Shown piece by piece: positions 8,000-14,983 of a DNA stretch of 30,929 bases. The position numbers and the translations under genes are program-made. Numbering within the stretch: the stretch's first letter is position 1; every line of letters begins with the position of its first letter. The stretch is from JAYPUA01 sp038133845. Lineage in GTDB: Bacteria; SAR324; NAC60-12. The stretch is from the NCBI GenBank assembly GCA_038133845.1, contig JAYPUA010000040.1:1-30929 (forward strand). Direction: 5' to 3'. The notes under the pieces are model-generated. The model searched no databases. It was not told where the DNA came from and saw only the letters and a program-made list of their open reading frames with translations.

Positions 8000-8892
8000 C
8001 GTTTCCTCAGGCGTGGGTTGGCGACTTCCTCATAGGCCCGGCTGACAAACACCAGCGAGGTAACCAGCAGGACGATGCACAGCGACGGCGCAGTGAACCA
8101 CCACCAGGCCACCCGGGTCTTCCCGGAGAGCCACAGTTCATAAAGCATCCCTCCCCAGCTGATCGTCTCGCCATCGCCAAAGCCCAGAAAGCTGGCGCTC
8201 GCCTCGGTGATGATGGACCACGCAATGTTGAACGCCGCATAAAGCAAGAGCAGCGGCAGGACGTTCGGCAGGATGTGACGATAGATGATCCGGAAGTCGC
8301 TGCATCCGCGGGCACGCGCGGCAGCGATGAACTGACGCTGCTTGATGGAGATCGTCTGCGCTCGGATCACCCGAGCCGAGGTCCGCCAGATGATGAGGAC
8401 AATCGCCAGGATGACGAACTCCAACTGCCGGCCGAAGAGCGAGATGAGAACGATGATGAACGGCAGGAACGGCATGCCGTAGAGAATGTCGGTGAAGCGC
8501 ATCAGGACCTCGTCGACCTTCCCTCCGTAGTAGCCGGCCAGCAGACCGATGTTCGCCCCGATCACGATGGAGATCCCTCCGGAGATGGTTCCGATCAGCA
8601 AGGTGGTCCGAGTGGCCAGGATCAGCTGGGAGAACAGGTCGTATCCCAGATGCGTGGTGCCCAGCGGGAACTCCCAGGACGGCGGGCGCAGGGAGGCAAA
8701 TTCCCCCTCGCTGTCGTAGAGCATCTCCCAGGGATCGTAGGGTGCCAGCCAGGGGGCAAAGATGGCAACAACCAGGAACACCATGATGAAGCCGAATCCG
8801 GTGGCGCTGAGTCGGTTGGAGGTGATGATCCGGTAGTGTTCCAGCAGCGCCTGCCGCAGCCGGTAGGCCGGAGAGCGCTCAAGCTTATCCAT
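7996..8892 (-). CDS. DppC-type ABC transporter permease
   Basis: A 298-residue inner-membrane permease with about six hydrophobic segments; the first, near 32-50 (GFGFIMVFLVVAIFAPWLA), is followed by a periplasmic loop. The ATPase-coupling EAA loop is at about 188-208 (FIAAARARGCSDFRIIYRH). Start choice: ATG 8892 has GGAGG nine bases upstream and overlaps the end of the enolase-superfamily gene by eight bases. The upstream ATGs at 8901 and 8931 lie directly on, or before, that ribosome site and extend further into the neighbour. It pairs with the DppB-type permease. An enzyme gene inserted between the two permease genes is unusual and ties that enzyme to the imported compound. Confidence 0.92.
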   Translation of the reverse strand: MDKLERSPAYRLRQALLEHYRIITSNRLSATGFGFIMVFLVVAIFAPWLAPYDPWEMLYDSEGEFASLRPPSWEFPLGTTHLGYDLFSQLILATRTTLLIGTISGGISIVIGANIGLLAGYYGGKVDEVLMRFTDILYGMPFLPFIIVLISLFGRQLEFVILAIVLIIWRTSARVIRAQTISIKQRQFIAAARARGCSDFRIIYRHILPNVLPLLLLYAAFNIAWSIITEASASFLGFGDGETISWGGMLYELWLSGKTRVAWWWFTAPSLCIVLLVTSLVFVSRAYEEVANPRLRKR

Positions 8893-10009
8893 GGAACTCA
8901 TCCTCCAGGTACTTCTGAATCTTTTCCTCATCCACCGTGACTCCGAGCCCCGGGAGGTCCGGGAGGTTCGCAGTGCCCTGCGTCACCCAATCCGAGAAGT
9001 CGGTGATGTCGTCCGACATGCGCAGGGTTGACATGTAGGCGTGCCCGCAGTCCATCAACCCCGGCAGCACCCCTCCGAGGTGGAGGGAAGCGCTCTGGGT
9101 GATGCCCAACTCGATCATGCTGTTCATCAGGATGCGCTGACCTTTTGCGGCCACGGCCTGGCCGATCGCCAGGCTGTTCTGCAGCCCGCCATTCTTGGAG
9201 ATCTTGATGCTGAAGACATCTGCGGCCTCGGCCTGCAGGATCTGCTCGGCGCTCTCCGGGTTCTGCAGGCTCTCATCCACCGAGATCGGCGTTCCACGCT
9301 GACGGAGTCCCCGGAGGCCTTCCAGGTCGTCTGCAGGGAGCGGCTGTTCCACCAGGATCACCGGAAGTTCTCGGAGGCCTTCGAGAAATGTGGAGGCCTC
9401 TTCACGCGTCCAGCCCTGGTTGGCATCGGCCATCACTCGCACGTCCTCCGGAGCCTGAGCGATCACCTCGCGGATGCGGTCCAGGTCCTCGTTGATTGGC
9501 CGATCCCCCATCTTGAGCATGAAGGTCCGAAAGCCTTTTTGCGCATAGGTTCGGATGACCTCCAGATCCTCGGCGGCGGTGCCGCTGGAGGTGGGCCAGA
9601 GCACCTCAACCTGGTCGCGCCGCTTCTCTCCAAGGAGCTTCCACACGGGCACTCCGGAGAGGCGTCCCAAGGCATCATGGATGGCCACATCGGCCGCAGC
9701 CCCCAGCGAGCCATGCCGCCGCAGCCCCTGCTGCTCACCGGCCCAGGCCTCCAGGTTCAGCCCCTTGAGGTAGCTCCAGGCCCCCTCACGTACGGCGGCC
9801 ATCGCGGACTTGGGGCTGTCTCCGGTAAACTTCTTCCCTCCGGGGTCCGCTTCACCCCAGCCCACGGCTCCGCCAGACGTTTCAACGCGCAGGATCAACA
9901 CGTCCGAATGGGTCAGCGTGCCGTAGACCTTTGAGAGGTGGTAGGGTGTTCGAAGGGGGATCCGGATGCGGAAGACGTCGTAGGCGACGATGGTCGTGGG
10001 GTCAGGCAT
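8885..10009 (-). CDS. Enolase-superfamily enzyme (muconate-lactonising / dipeptide-epimerase-like subgroup)
   Basis: A 374-residue member of the mandelate racemase / muconate lactonising enzyme group, with an N-terminal capping domain and a (beta/alpha)7-beta barrel. Predicted magnesium ligands are Asp195 (MADANQGW), Glu221 (VEQPLP) and Asp245 (SVDES). The two acid/base lysines of the MLE subgroup are Lys166 (second position of the K-x-K motif, here FMLKMG) and Lys269 (IKISKNGG). The first lysine of K-x-K is replaced by Met164. These enzymes abstract the proton alpha to a carboxylate, leading to racemisation, epimerisation, cycloisomerisation or dehydration. Placed between transporter genes and upstream of a flavin amino-acid dehydrogenase, it most likely epimerises or dehydrates the imported amino-acid-like substrate. 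The exact reaction is not determinable here. Confidence 0.88.
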   Translation of the reverse strand: MPDPTTIVAYDVFRIRIPLRTPYHLSKVYGTLTHSDVLILRVETSGGAVGWGEADPGGKKFTGDSPKSAMAAVREGAWSYLKGLNLEAWAGEQQGLRRHGSLGAAADVAIHDALGRLSGVPVWKLLGEKRRDQVEVLWPTSSGTAAEDLEVIRTYAQKGFRTFMLKMGDRPINEDLDRIREVIAQAPEDVRVMADANQGWTREEASTFLEGLRELPVILVEQPLPADDLEGLRGLRQRGTPISVDESLQNPESAEQILQAEAADVFSIKISKNGGLQNSLAIGQAVAAKGQRILMNSMIELGITQSASLHLGGVLPGLMDCGHAYMSTLRMSDDITDFSDWVTQGTANLPDLPGLGVTVDEEKIQKYLEDEFHG

Positions 10010-10024
10010 GGTGGACTCGAAGGC

Positions 10025-11011
10025 TCAGGTGATCCCTTGGGCGGAGATCTTGATTCGGGGGTCGAGGTAGCAGTAGAGAACATCGGTGAGGAAGTTGAGC
10101 CCAATGACCAAAATCGCCAGCATCAGGAAGGTTCCCTGAGCCACCGGGTAGTCATGGGCGGCCGCAGACTCGACCATCAGCTGCCCCATCCCGGGCCAGG
10201 AGAAGAGCGACTCCACCACAACCTGCCCGCCTACGGCAAAGCCCACCATGATGGAGGCCAGGGTAACGACCCCCAGCAGTGCGTTGCGGGCGGCGTGACG
10301 GAACATGATCTTGCTGGGAGGGAGGCCCTTGGCGCGGGCCAGTTCAATGTAGTCGCTGCCCAGCACCTCCAGCATGCTGTCGCGCATCACGAGCATTGGC
10401 GTCGAGATGTAGTACATCCCCACCGTGAGCGTGGGCAGGACGATCCGCTCCCAAAAGGCCGGCATCAGCAACAGTTCGAAGAGCGAGTCCGGACGCTGCC
10501 CGGGCGGATACATCCCGCCGGTGGGGAAAATGCCCAGGCGGTAGCTGAGGACCATCAGCAGCAGCAACCCGGTGATGAACGGCGGAGCGGCCTGAAAGAT
10601 CAGGCTGATCACCGTCCCGGCGACATCGAACACGCCGTTGCGCCGCCAGGCCATCCAGATCCCGCAGCCGATGCCAAGCACCAGCGTCATGCAGAGCCCG
10701 GAGGCCATGAGGAGCAGCGTGTTCCAAAAGCGATAGGCAATCACGTCGGTCACCTCCTGAGCCGAGACGAACGAGCGTCCCCACTCCAGAGTCACCAGAT
10801 TCTTGAGGTAGACGAAGTACTGCTGCCAGAGCGGAAGGTCGAGCCCGAAGGCAGCCTTCATGCGCTTCTGGACCGCCTCGTCCATTGCCGGACTGATCAC
10901 CTGCATGGTCGCCTCTCCGGGCAGCATGCGGAACAGCAGAAACAGAATCGACGCCACCGCAAACAGGGTGATCAGCATGTACAGCAATCGGCGCAAGATG
11001 TAGTCCAGCAT
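10025..11011 (-). CDS. DppB-type ABC transporter permease
   Basis: A 328-residue inner-membrane permease. The N-terminus MLDYILRRLLYMLITLFAV is the usual first helix of DppB/OppB proteins, followed by the periplasmic loop with LPGEAT and FGLDLPLWQQY. The EAA coupling loop is at about 223-243 (ELARAKGLPPSKIMFRHAAR), and the C-terminus ends in YCYLDPRIK, a DppB hallmark. GAAGAG lies four bases before the ATG. It sits 81 bases downstream of the binding-protein gene and 15 bases upstream of the enolase-superfamily gene. It forms the translocation pore with the DppC-type subunit. Confidence 0.94.
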   Translation of the reverse strand: MLDYILRRLLYMLITLFAVASILFLLFRMLPGEATMQVISPAMDEAVQKRMKAAFGLDLPLWQQYFVYLKNLVTLEWGRSFVSAQEVTDVIAYRFWNTLLLMASGLCMTLVLGIGCGIWMAWRRNGVFDVAGTVISLIFQAAPPFITGLLLLMVLSYRLGIFPTGGMYPPGQRPDSLFELLLMPAFWERIVLPTLTVGMYYISTPMLVMRDSMLEVLGSDYIELARAKGLPPSKIMFRHAARNALLGVVTLASIMVGFAVGGQVVVESLFSWPGMGQLMVESAAAHDYPVAQGTFLMLAILVIGLNFLTDVLYCYLDPRIKISAQGIT

Positions 11012-11049
11012 GCTGCTCTTCAGACAAACACTTCAGGAGGTTGGAGAAC

Positions 11050-11072
11050 TCCCCGAAGCCCCGGGATCGGGA
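11050..11072 (-). other. Hairpin between binding-protein and permease genes
   Basis: On the minus strand TCCCGA can pair with TCGGGGA across about ten bases, just after the binding-protein stop codon. A 3' hairpin behind a periplasmic binding-protein gene commonly lets that protein be made in excess over its permease. The stem is short and has no U tract, so the call is tentative. Confidence 0.3.
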
Positions 11073-11092
11073 ACTCCGGAGAGCGGAGGAGG

Positions 11093-12709
11093 TCAGGCAG
11101 GATAAAGCAGGTTGCCGCTTCCATCCCAGGAATAGCCACCGGCTTCGAGCACCTCGCGGGCCTTCTTGATGCTCGACGGGCGGGCCTTCAGGCTGGAGTT
11201 GTGCCAGAACTCATTGGCCGGCGCGATCACCGAGCCCCCCTTCTCGGCAAACCCGGACATGACCACGCTCTGCACCACGTCCCGAGGCACCACATGATCG
11301 ATGGCCGCTCGGAAGACCGGGTCCTGGAGCGGACCACGCAGGTGGTTGAACATGAAGCCGTACCATCCGTGACTGGCGTAGCCCTTGCCCACGATGCCGT
11401 TGATCTTGTTCAGGTCCTGCACCAGCGCAGGCTTGAGGATGTAGCGGGTGCGGTCGCACTCGCCGGCCTCGATCGCCGCCGCCATGGCGTCGTGACTGCC
11501 GTAGGTGACCCGGATGATTCCGGCGCACTTGGGCGCGTTGAAGTGGTCCCGGTTGGCGCTGACCTTCAGCTCCTTGCCGCGATCCCAGTAGTCGAACTTG
11601 AACGGCCCACTGCCCACCGGGTTCTCGTTGGCAAACTTGAGCACGTCGTCCACGTTCACCTTCTCCGGGATGTCCTTCCAGATGTGCTGAGGCAGGATGA
11701 AGATCTGGGCAAAGAAGTTGATCATCAGCGGCGCGTGAGGTGCGGTCAGCTTGATCCGCAGCGAGTTCTTGCCCGTGATGTTGACCGACTCGAACTTCTC
11801 CAGGGACGAGATGAAGAACGGCGCCTTCCACTTCTTGTAGTAGTCGAAGGTGAACTTCACGTCATCGATGGTGACCGGCACTCCGTCATGGAACTTCATT
11901 CCCTCACGCAAGGTGATGTCCACGGTGGTGGAATCGACCGCGTTGATCGATGTCGCGGCCCAGGGGACGAGGCCACCGTCCGGTCCGACCTGCAAGAGGC
12001 GGTCGTAGATCATCCGCAACTCCTTGAACTCGTTGGAGTCGGTGACCGAAACGGGGTTGAGGTTCTTGAGCGGAGAGGTCTGACCGGTGCGGATGTAGCC
12101 GTCACCGCCCTTGGTGGAAGCGGAGAGGTCGCTCCAGAGGCTTCCAATCCCTTCTCCAACCTGAGGCACCAGCCCCTGCAGGCGGTCCTCCCGGTAGGCG
12201 TTCGTCATGCTCGGGTACACGATGGGGCTGCTTGCCGCATCGTTGAAGATCGTCTCCTGGACCTTCAAGACGAGGTCCCGGCGCTTCGCCGGATCCATCT
12301 CCACCTGCTGGGCATCGCACAGCTCGTTGACCTGAGCGTTGTTGTACCCCCACTTGTTGTAGTTGCCGTCACGGTGATGCATCATCGCGGTGAAGGTCTC
12401 GGGGTCAATCCGGTTCGCCCGGCCGGTCCAGCGGACGATGAACATGTCAAAGTCCTTCTCGTTGAAGACCTTTCCGATGCCCATGTTGTAGTCCTCTGCG
12501 GCCAACTTCACATCCCAGCCGATCTTCTTGCAGGCCTGGGTGATCAGGCGTCCCATCTCCGGACGTACCGGGTCAAAGCTCGCGTTTGCCGTCAGCAGAG
12601 TCATCGACTCCACGGGCTTGCCCGCGGCCTGAGCCAACTGAGGCATCCACCCTGCCGCAGAGGCTCCTGCCAGAATTCCGGTTCGCTTCAAAAAATCACG
12701 TCGCTTCAT
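11093..12709 (-). CDS. Tat-exported SBP_bac_5 substrate-binding protein, apparently circularly permuted
   Basis: A 538-residue periplasmic binding protein for the Dpp-type transporter. The start at ATG 12709 has AAGGGAG six bases upstream and puts the twin-arginine motif KRRDFLK at residues 2-8, before a hydrophobic stretch and a likely cleavage after AQA (28). There is no lipobox. The family motifs are out of order. Residues 31-165 resemble what normally ends an SBP_bac_5 protein: KKIGWDVKL, KDFDMFIVRW, WGYNNAQVNELCD, then a D-x-A-K-R-R-D helix and PIVYP. Residues 205-538 carry the normal N-terminal and middle parts: NEFKELRMIYDRLL, LREGMKFHDGVPVTIDDV (267-284), NPVGSGPFKF (363-372), ending with KAREVLEAGGYSWD and LLYPA. 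Rotating the chain restores the canonical order, so a circular permutation is inferred. The ligand is unknown. Confidence 0.9.
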   Translation of the reverse strand: MKRRDFLKRTGILAGASAAGWMPQLAQAAGKPVESMTLLTANASFDPVRPEMGRLITQACKKIGWDVKLAAEDYNMGIGKVFNEKDFDMFIVRWTGRANRIDPETFTAMMHHRDGNYNKWGYNNAQVNELCDAQQVEMDPAKRRDLVLKVQETIFNDAASSPIVYPSMTNAYREDRLQGLVPQVGEGIGSLWSDLSASTKGGDGYIRTGQTSPLKNLNPVSVTDSNEFKELRMIYDRLLQVGPDGGLVPWAATSINAVDSTTVDITLREGMKFHDGVPVTIDDVKFTFDYYKKWKAPFFISSLEKFESVNITGKNSLRIKLTAPHAPLMINFFAQIFILPQHIWKDIPEKVNVDDVLKFANENPVGSGPFKFDYWDRGKELKVSANRDHFNAPKCAGIIRVTYGSHDAMAAAIEAGECDRTRYILKPALVQDLNKINGIVGKGYASHGWYGFMFNHLRGPLQDPVFRAAIDHVVPRDVVQSVVMSGFAEKGGSVIAPANEFWHNSSLKARPSSIKKAREVLEAGGYSWDGSGNLLYPA

Positions 12710-12763
12710 TTTGCTCCCTTCGTTAGGTTCCGAAACACAACCGCGCATCATTGCACCGAGCGA

Positions 12764-12829
12764 TGATCCGTAATTCCAGGGTATAATGTCAAATTGATAA
12801 TTTTCATTATGATATAAAAAAACCTTATG
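12764..12829 (-). promoter_or_regulatory. Candidate promoter(s) of the minus-strand uptake/oxidase operon
   Basis: The 179-base gap between the LacI stop and the binding-protein start is AT-rich at 12780-12830, in contrast to its surroundings. Two minus-strand candidates are visible. One is TTGTCC (12824-12829), 17 bases, CATAAT (12806-12811). The other is TTGACA (12787-12792), 18 bases, GATCAT (12763-12768). Inverted repeats overlap them: ATAAT/ATTAT around GAAA, and ATAATG/CATTAT about 16 bases apart. A regulator such as the LysR or LacI protein could bind here, but no family consensus is clear. Confidence 0.45.
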
Positions 12830-12888
12830 GACAAACGAAGGGTTTGGCCTCGAAAGGGCTCTCTTGAAGAGGCGCTGGGGCCCTCTGG

Positions 12889-13890
12889 TCAGGGACTTGT
12901 GGGGGGAGCGAGAGTCTCCCGCTGGATCAGGCGGGTTGCCAGGATCTGGCGCTCCTCAAAGGCCTCCGGGATCTCCTTGAGCACAGCCATGAGCAGGCTA
13001 AAGGCCAGGGTACCGGCATCTTCGGTGCGGTTGGAGACGGTAGTCAGCGGCGGGTGAGTGTAGGCCCCAAAGGCGTTGTCGCATCCGACCAGGCTAAAGG
13101 CTTGCGGAACCGAGATGCCCCGTGCCGCCAGTTCGGTCAAGACCCCCTGTGCCAGGAAGTCGTTGAAGGCGATCGCTCCGGAGACTCCGGAGGCCAGCAA
13201 GGCATCCACCGCCTCCCGACCTGAGTCGAGCGACGGCAGGCGGCTCTGGACAAGCGAAACCTGAAGTCCAAACTCTTCGGCAGCTTCAAGAATCGAGGCC
13301 TCTCGCTGCTGATTGGCCCAGGCGATCGCCGGCCCGCGCAGGTAGGCGATGTGCCGATGTCCCAGCCCAGCCAGCAACTTCACCGCCTCCTTGAGGCTGC
13401 TCCCGGCATCGATCAGCACCCGGGGGACCCCGGACACCTCACGGTTGATCAGCACCAACGGGAGGCGCTCAGCATGCCGGAGCAGCTGTTCTTCCGGCAT
13501 CCGCGAGGAGACCAGAATCACCCCCTCCACCTTCCCGGAAAAACGCTCCAGAAGCTTGGTCTCCTGCAGTCCGTTCTCCTCGAAATCTGCCAGAAACACG
13601 CAGTAGTCCCGCCGGTCGGCCTCCAGCTGCGCGGAGCGGATCATCGGAGGAAAGTAAGGGTTGGCCACATCCGGAACAATGAAGGCGATGTTCCCGTTTC
13701 GTCCCGTGCTCAAGGCCCGGGCGTTGTAGTTCGGGACGTAGCCCAACTGCTCGGCCACCTGCCGAATCCGTGCGACCGTATCCGGCTTGAGCAGTTCCGG
13801 ACGCGTAAAGGCACGGGAGACGCTGGAGCGCGCAACCCCGGCAACCTGGGCGATTTGCGCGATGGTCACGCTTTTGGGCTTGGTGGGCAT
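12889..13890 (-). CDS. LacI-family transcriptional regulator
   Basis: A 333-residue LacI/GalR-type repressor. The helix-turn-helix is VTIAQIAQVAGVARSSVSRAF (split here as VTIAQIAQVAG and VARSSVSRAF, residues 8-28), and the hinge follows LGYVPNYNARALSTGR. A periplasmic-binding-protein-like effector domain fills the rest, with IAFIVPDVANPYF (73-85) and AIAFNDFLAQG. Such proteins sense sugars or related small polar compounds. It is divergent from the 13-gene catabolic operon, and a perfect 22-bp palindrome lies in the shared gap, so it very probably represses that operon and possibly itself. On the other side it is codirectional with the uptake/oxidase operon, 179 bases away. A minus-strand promoter TTGACT-17-CATGAT lies in the divergent gap. 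Confidence 0.94.
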   Translation of the reverse strand: MPTKPKSVTIAQIAQVAGVARSSVSRAFTRPELLKPDTVARIRQVAEQLGYVPNYNARALSTGRNGNIAFIVPDVANPYFPPMIRSAQLEADRRDYCVFLADFEENGLQETKLLERFSGKVEGVILVSSRMPEEQLLRHAERLPLVLINREVSGVPRVLIDAGSSLKEAVKLLAGLGHRHIAYLRGPAIAWANQQREASILEAAEEFGLQVSLVQSRLPSLDSGREAVDALLASGVSGAIAFNDFLAQGVLTELAARGISVPQAFSLVGCDNAFGAYTHPPLTTVSNRTEDAGTLAFSLLMAVLKEIPEAFEERQILATRLIQRETLAPPTSP

Positions 13891-13930
13891 GAGAGGCTCG
13901 AAAAGGACTTCCCGTTCAGAAAAGCTTCAG

Positions 13931-13959
13931 ATCATGCCCGGAGCTTTTTCTCAAGTCAA
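13931..13959 (-). promoter_or_regulatory. Candidate lacI promoter
   Basis: On the minus strand TTGACT (13954-13959), a 17-base spacer and CATGAT (13931-13936) precede the LacI gene. A transcript start near 13924 would give a leader of about 35 bases. The palindromic operator begins eight bases upstream of the -35 box, so autoregulation is possible. Confidence 0.45.
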
Positions 13960-13963
13960 CCTC

Positions 13964-13993
13964 TTGACAATGCAACCGGTTGCATTGTAAAGT
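13964..13993 (+). promoter_or_regulatory. Candidate promoter of the 13-gene catabolic operon
   Basis: TTGACA (13964-13969) is a consensus -35 box. TAAAGT (13988-13993, four of six matches) lies 18 bases on as a -10 box. The spacer is almost entirely filled by the LacI-type palindrome, the arrangement of a classical repressible promoter. The leader to the first ATG would be about 65 bases. Confidence 0.6.
13967..13988. promoter_or_regulatory. Perfect 22-bp palindrome, LacI-family operator
   Basis: The left arm ACAATGCAACC (13967-13977) is followed without spacer by its exact reverse complement (13978-13988). The centre is CpG, as in most LacI/GalR operators, and the core TGCAACCGGTTGCA resembles known family sites in layout. 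It overlaps the last bases of the -35 box and the spacer of the plus-strand promoter, beside the divergent LacI gene. A perfect palindrome of this length is most unlikely by chance. Confidence 0.85.
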
Positions 13994-14065
13994 TTCGCCA
14001 CTTCGGTCAGTGGGTGACCGGGCAGGATGTGCAGGCATCCGGATTCTCGAACACATTGGAGGCAC

Positions 14066-14983
14066 ATGAAGCAGCACCGGGTGGGGGTGATTGGCTTGGG
14101 AGACATGGGCAGCGGCCTGGCCAAGAACCTGCTGAAGAACGGTTATGAGACCTCGGGCTTTGACCTGAGCGAGCAACGCATGCAGGCGTTCCGGGAGCTG
14201 GGCGGGCAGGCTCAGTCCAGCCCCCGGGAGGTTGGGAGACAGGCGGATGCCGTGTACGTGATGGTCATGAACGGGGAGCAGGTGCATGAGGTTATCTTTG
14301 GAGAGCAAGGCCTGAAGGAGTCTCTGGCCCCCGGGTCGGTGATTTTGGTGACTGCGACCATCCGGGCGTCCGAACTGCGCGAGGTGGCAGAGCGTCTGGA
14401 AGGCAGCGGGCTGCACCTGATCGACTCCCCGGTGAGCGGCGGGTTTCCCGGAGCGCAGTCGGGGACGCTGACGATGATGGCCTCCGCTCCGTCCGAGGTA
14501 CTTGACGAGTTTCAGCCCGTCATGGAGGCGGTGAGTCAGACCATCCACCGCGTGGGCACCAGGCCGGGCATGGGCCAGACGGTCAAGGCCTGCCTGCAGT
14601 CGCTGATCGGCTCGATCTTCGGGGCAACCTTCGAGGCCTCGGTGCTTGCGGCAAAAGCCGGGGTCGATGGCCAGGTGATCCTGGATGTCTTTGGCTCCTC
14701 GGCAGCCGGATGTGGCATCGTCCGCACGGCGCTTTCCAACATCATCGACCGCCAGTTTGAAGGCACCGGCAGCCACATCAACACCATGTACAAGGACCTC
14801 ACGATCGTGACCGACATGGCTCGTGAACTCGGGGTCCCCCTCCACACCGCCGGAACGGCAATGCAGTTGTTTCAGGCCGGAAAGACCAAGTACCCTCAAG
14901 GCGACAACTGGATCGTCACTCGCGTCCTCGAAGAGATCGTCGGGGCCGAACTCCACCGGACACCCTCACGAGATGCTGCATGA
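14066..14983 (+). CDS. 3-hydroxyisobutyrate dehydrogenase-family NAD(P)-dependent oxidoreductase
   Basis: A 305-residue beta-hydroxyacid dehydrogenase. The Rossmann motif is GVIGLGDMG (7-15), the substrate-binding segment DSPVSGG is at 120-126, and the catalytic lysine is Lys174 in GMGQTVKAC. Family members oxidise 3-hydroxy acids (3-hydroxyisobutyrate, tartronate semialdehyde, L-threonate and others) or reduce the corresponding aldehydes or ketones. The ATG at 14066 has GGAGG three bases upstream; a longer in-frame start at 14027 lacks one and would add an unlikely extension. It is the first gene after the LacI-controlled promoter and overlaps the next gene by ATGA. The TIM-barrel neighbour recalls L-threonate/D-erythronate-type clusters, but no kinase is present. 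The substrate is unknown. Confidence 0.93.
   Translation: MKQHRVGVIGLGDMGSGLAKNLLKNGYETSGFDLSEQRMQAFRELGGQAQSSPREVGRQADAVYVMVMNGEQVHEVIFGEQGLKESLAPGSVILVTATIRASELREVAERLEGSGLHLIDSPVSGGFPGAQSGTLTMMASAPSEVLDEFQPVMEAVSQTIHRVGTRPGMGQTVKACLQSLIGSIFGATFEASVLAAKAGVDGQVILDVFGSSAAGCGIVRTALSNIIDRQFEGTGSHINTMYKDLTIVTDMARELGVPLHTAGTAMQLFQAGKTKYPQGDNWIVTRVLEEIVGAELHRTPSRDAA

Noticed and set aside
9938..12766. A 942-codon open frame on the plus strand across the permease and binding-protein genes
   Set aside because: It is antisense to two clear family members, rich in His, Asp, Gly and Arg with no domain I recognise, and is the usual mirror frame of G+C-rich genes.
12752..12888. Terminator after the LacI gene
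   Set aside because: Short pairings such as CTCTT/AAGAG exist, but there is no stable stem followed by a T tract.
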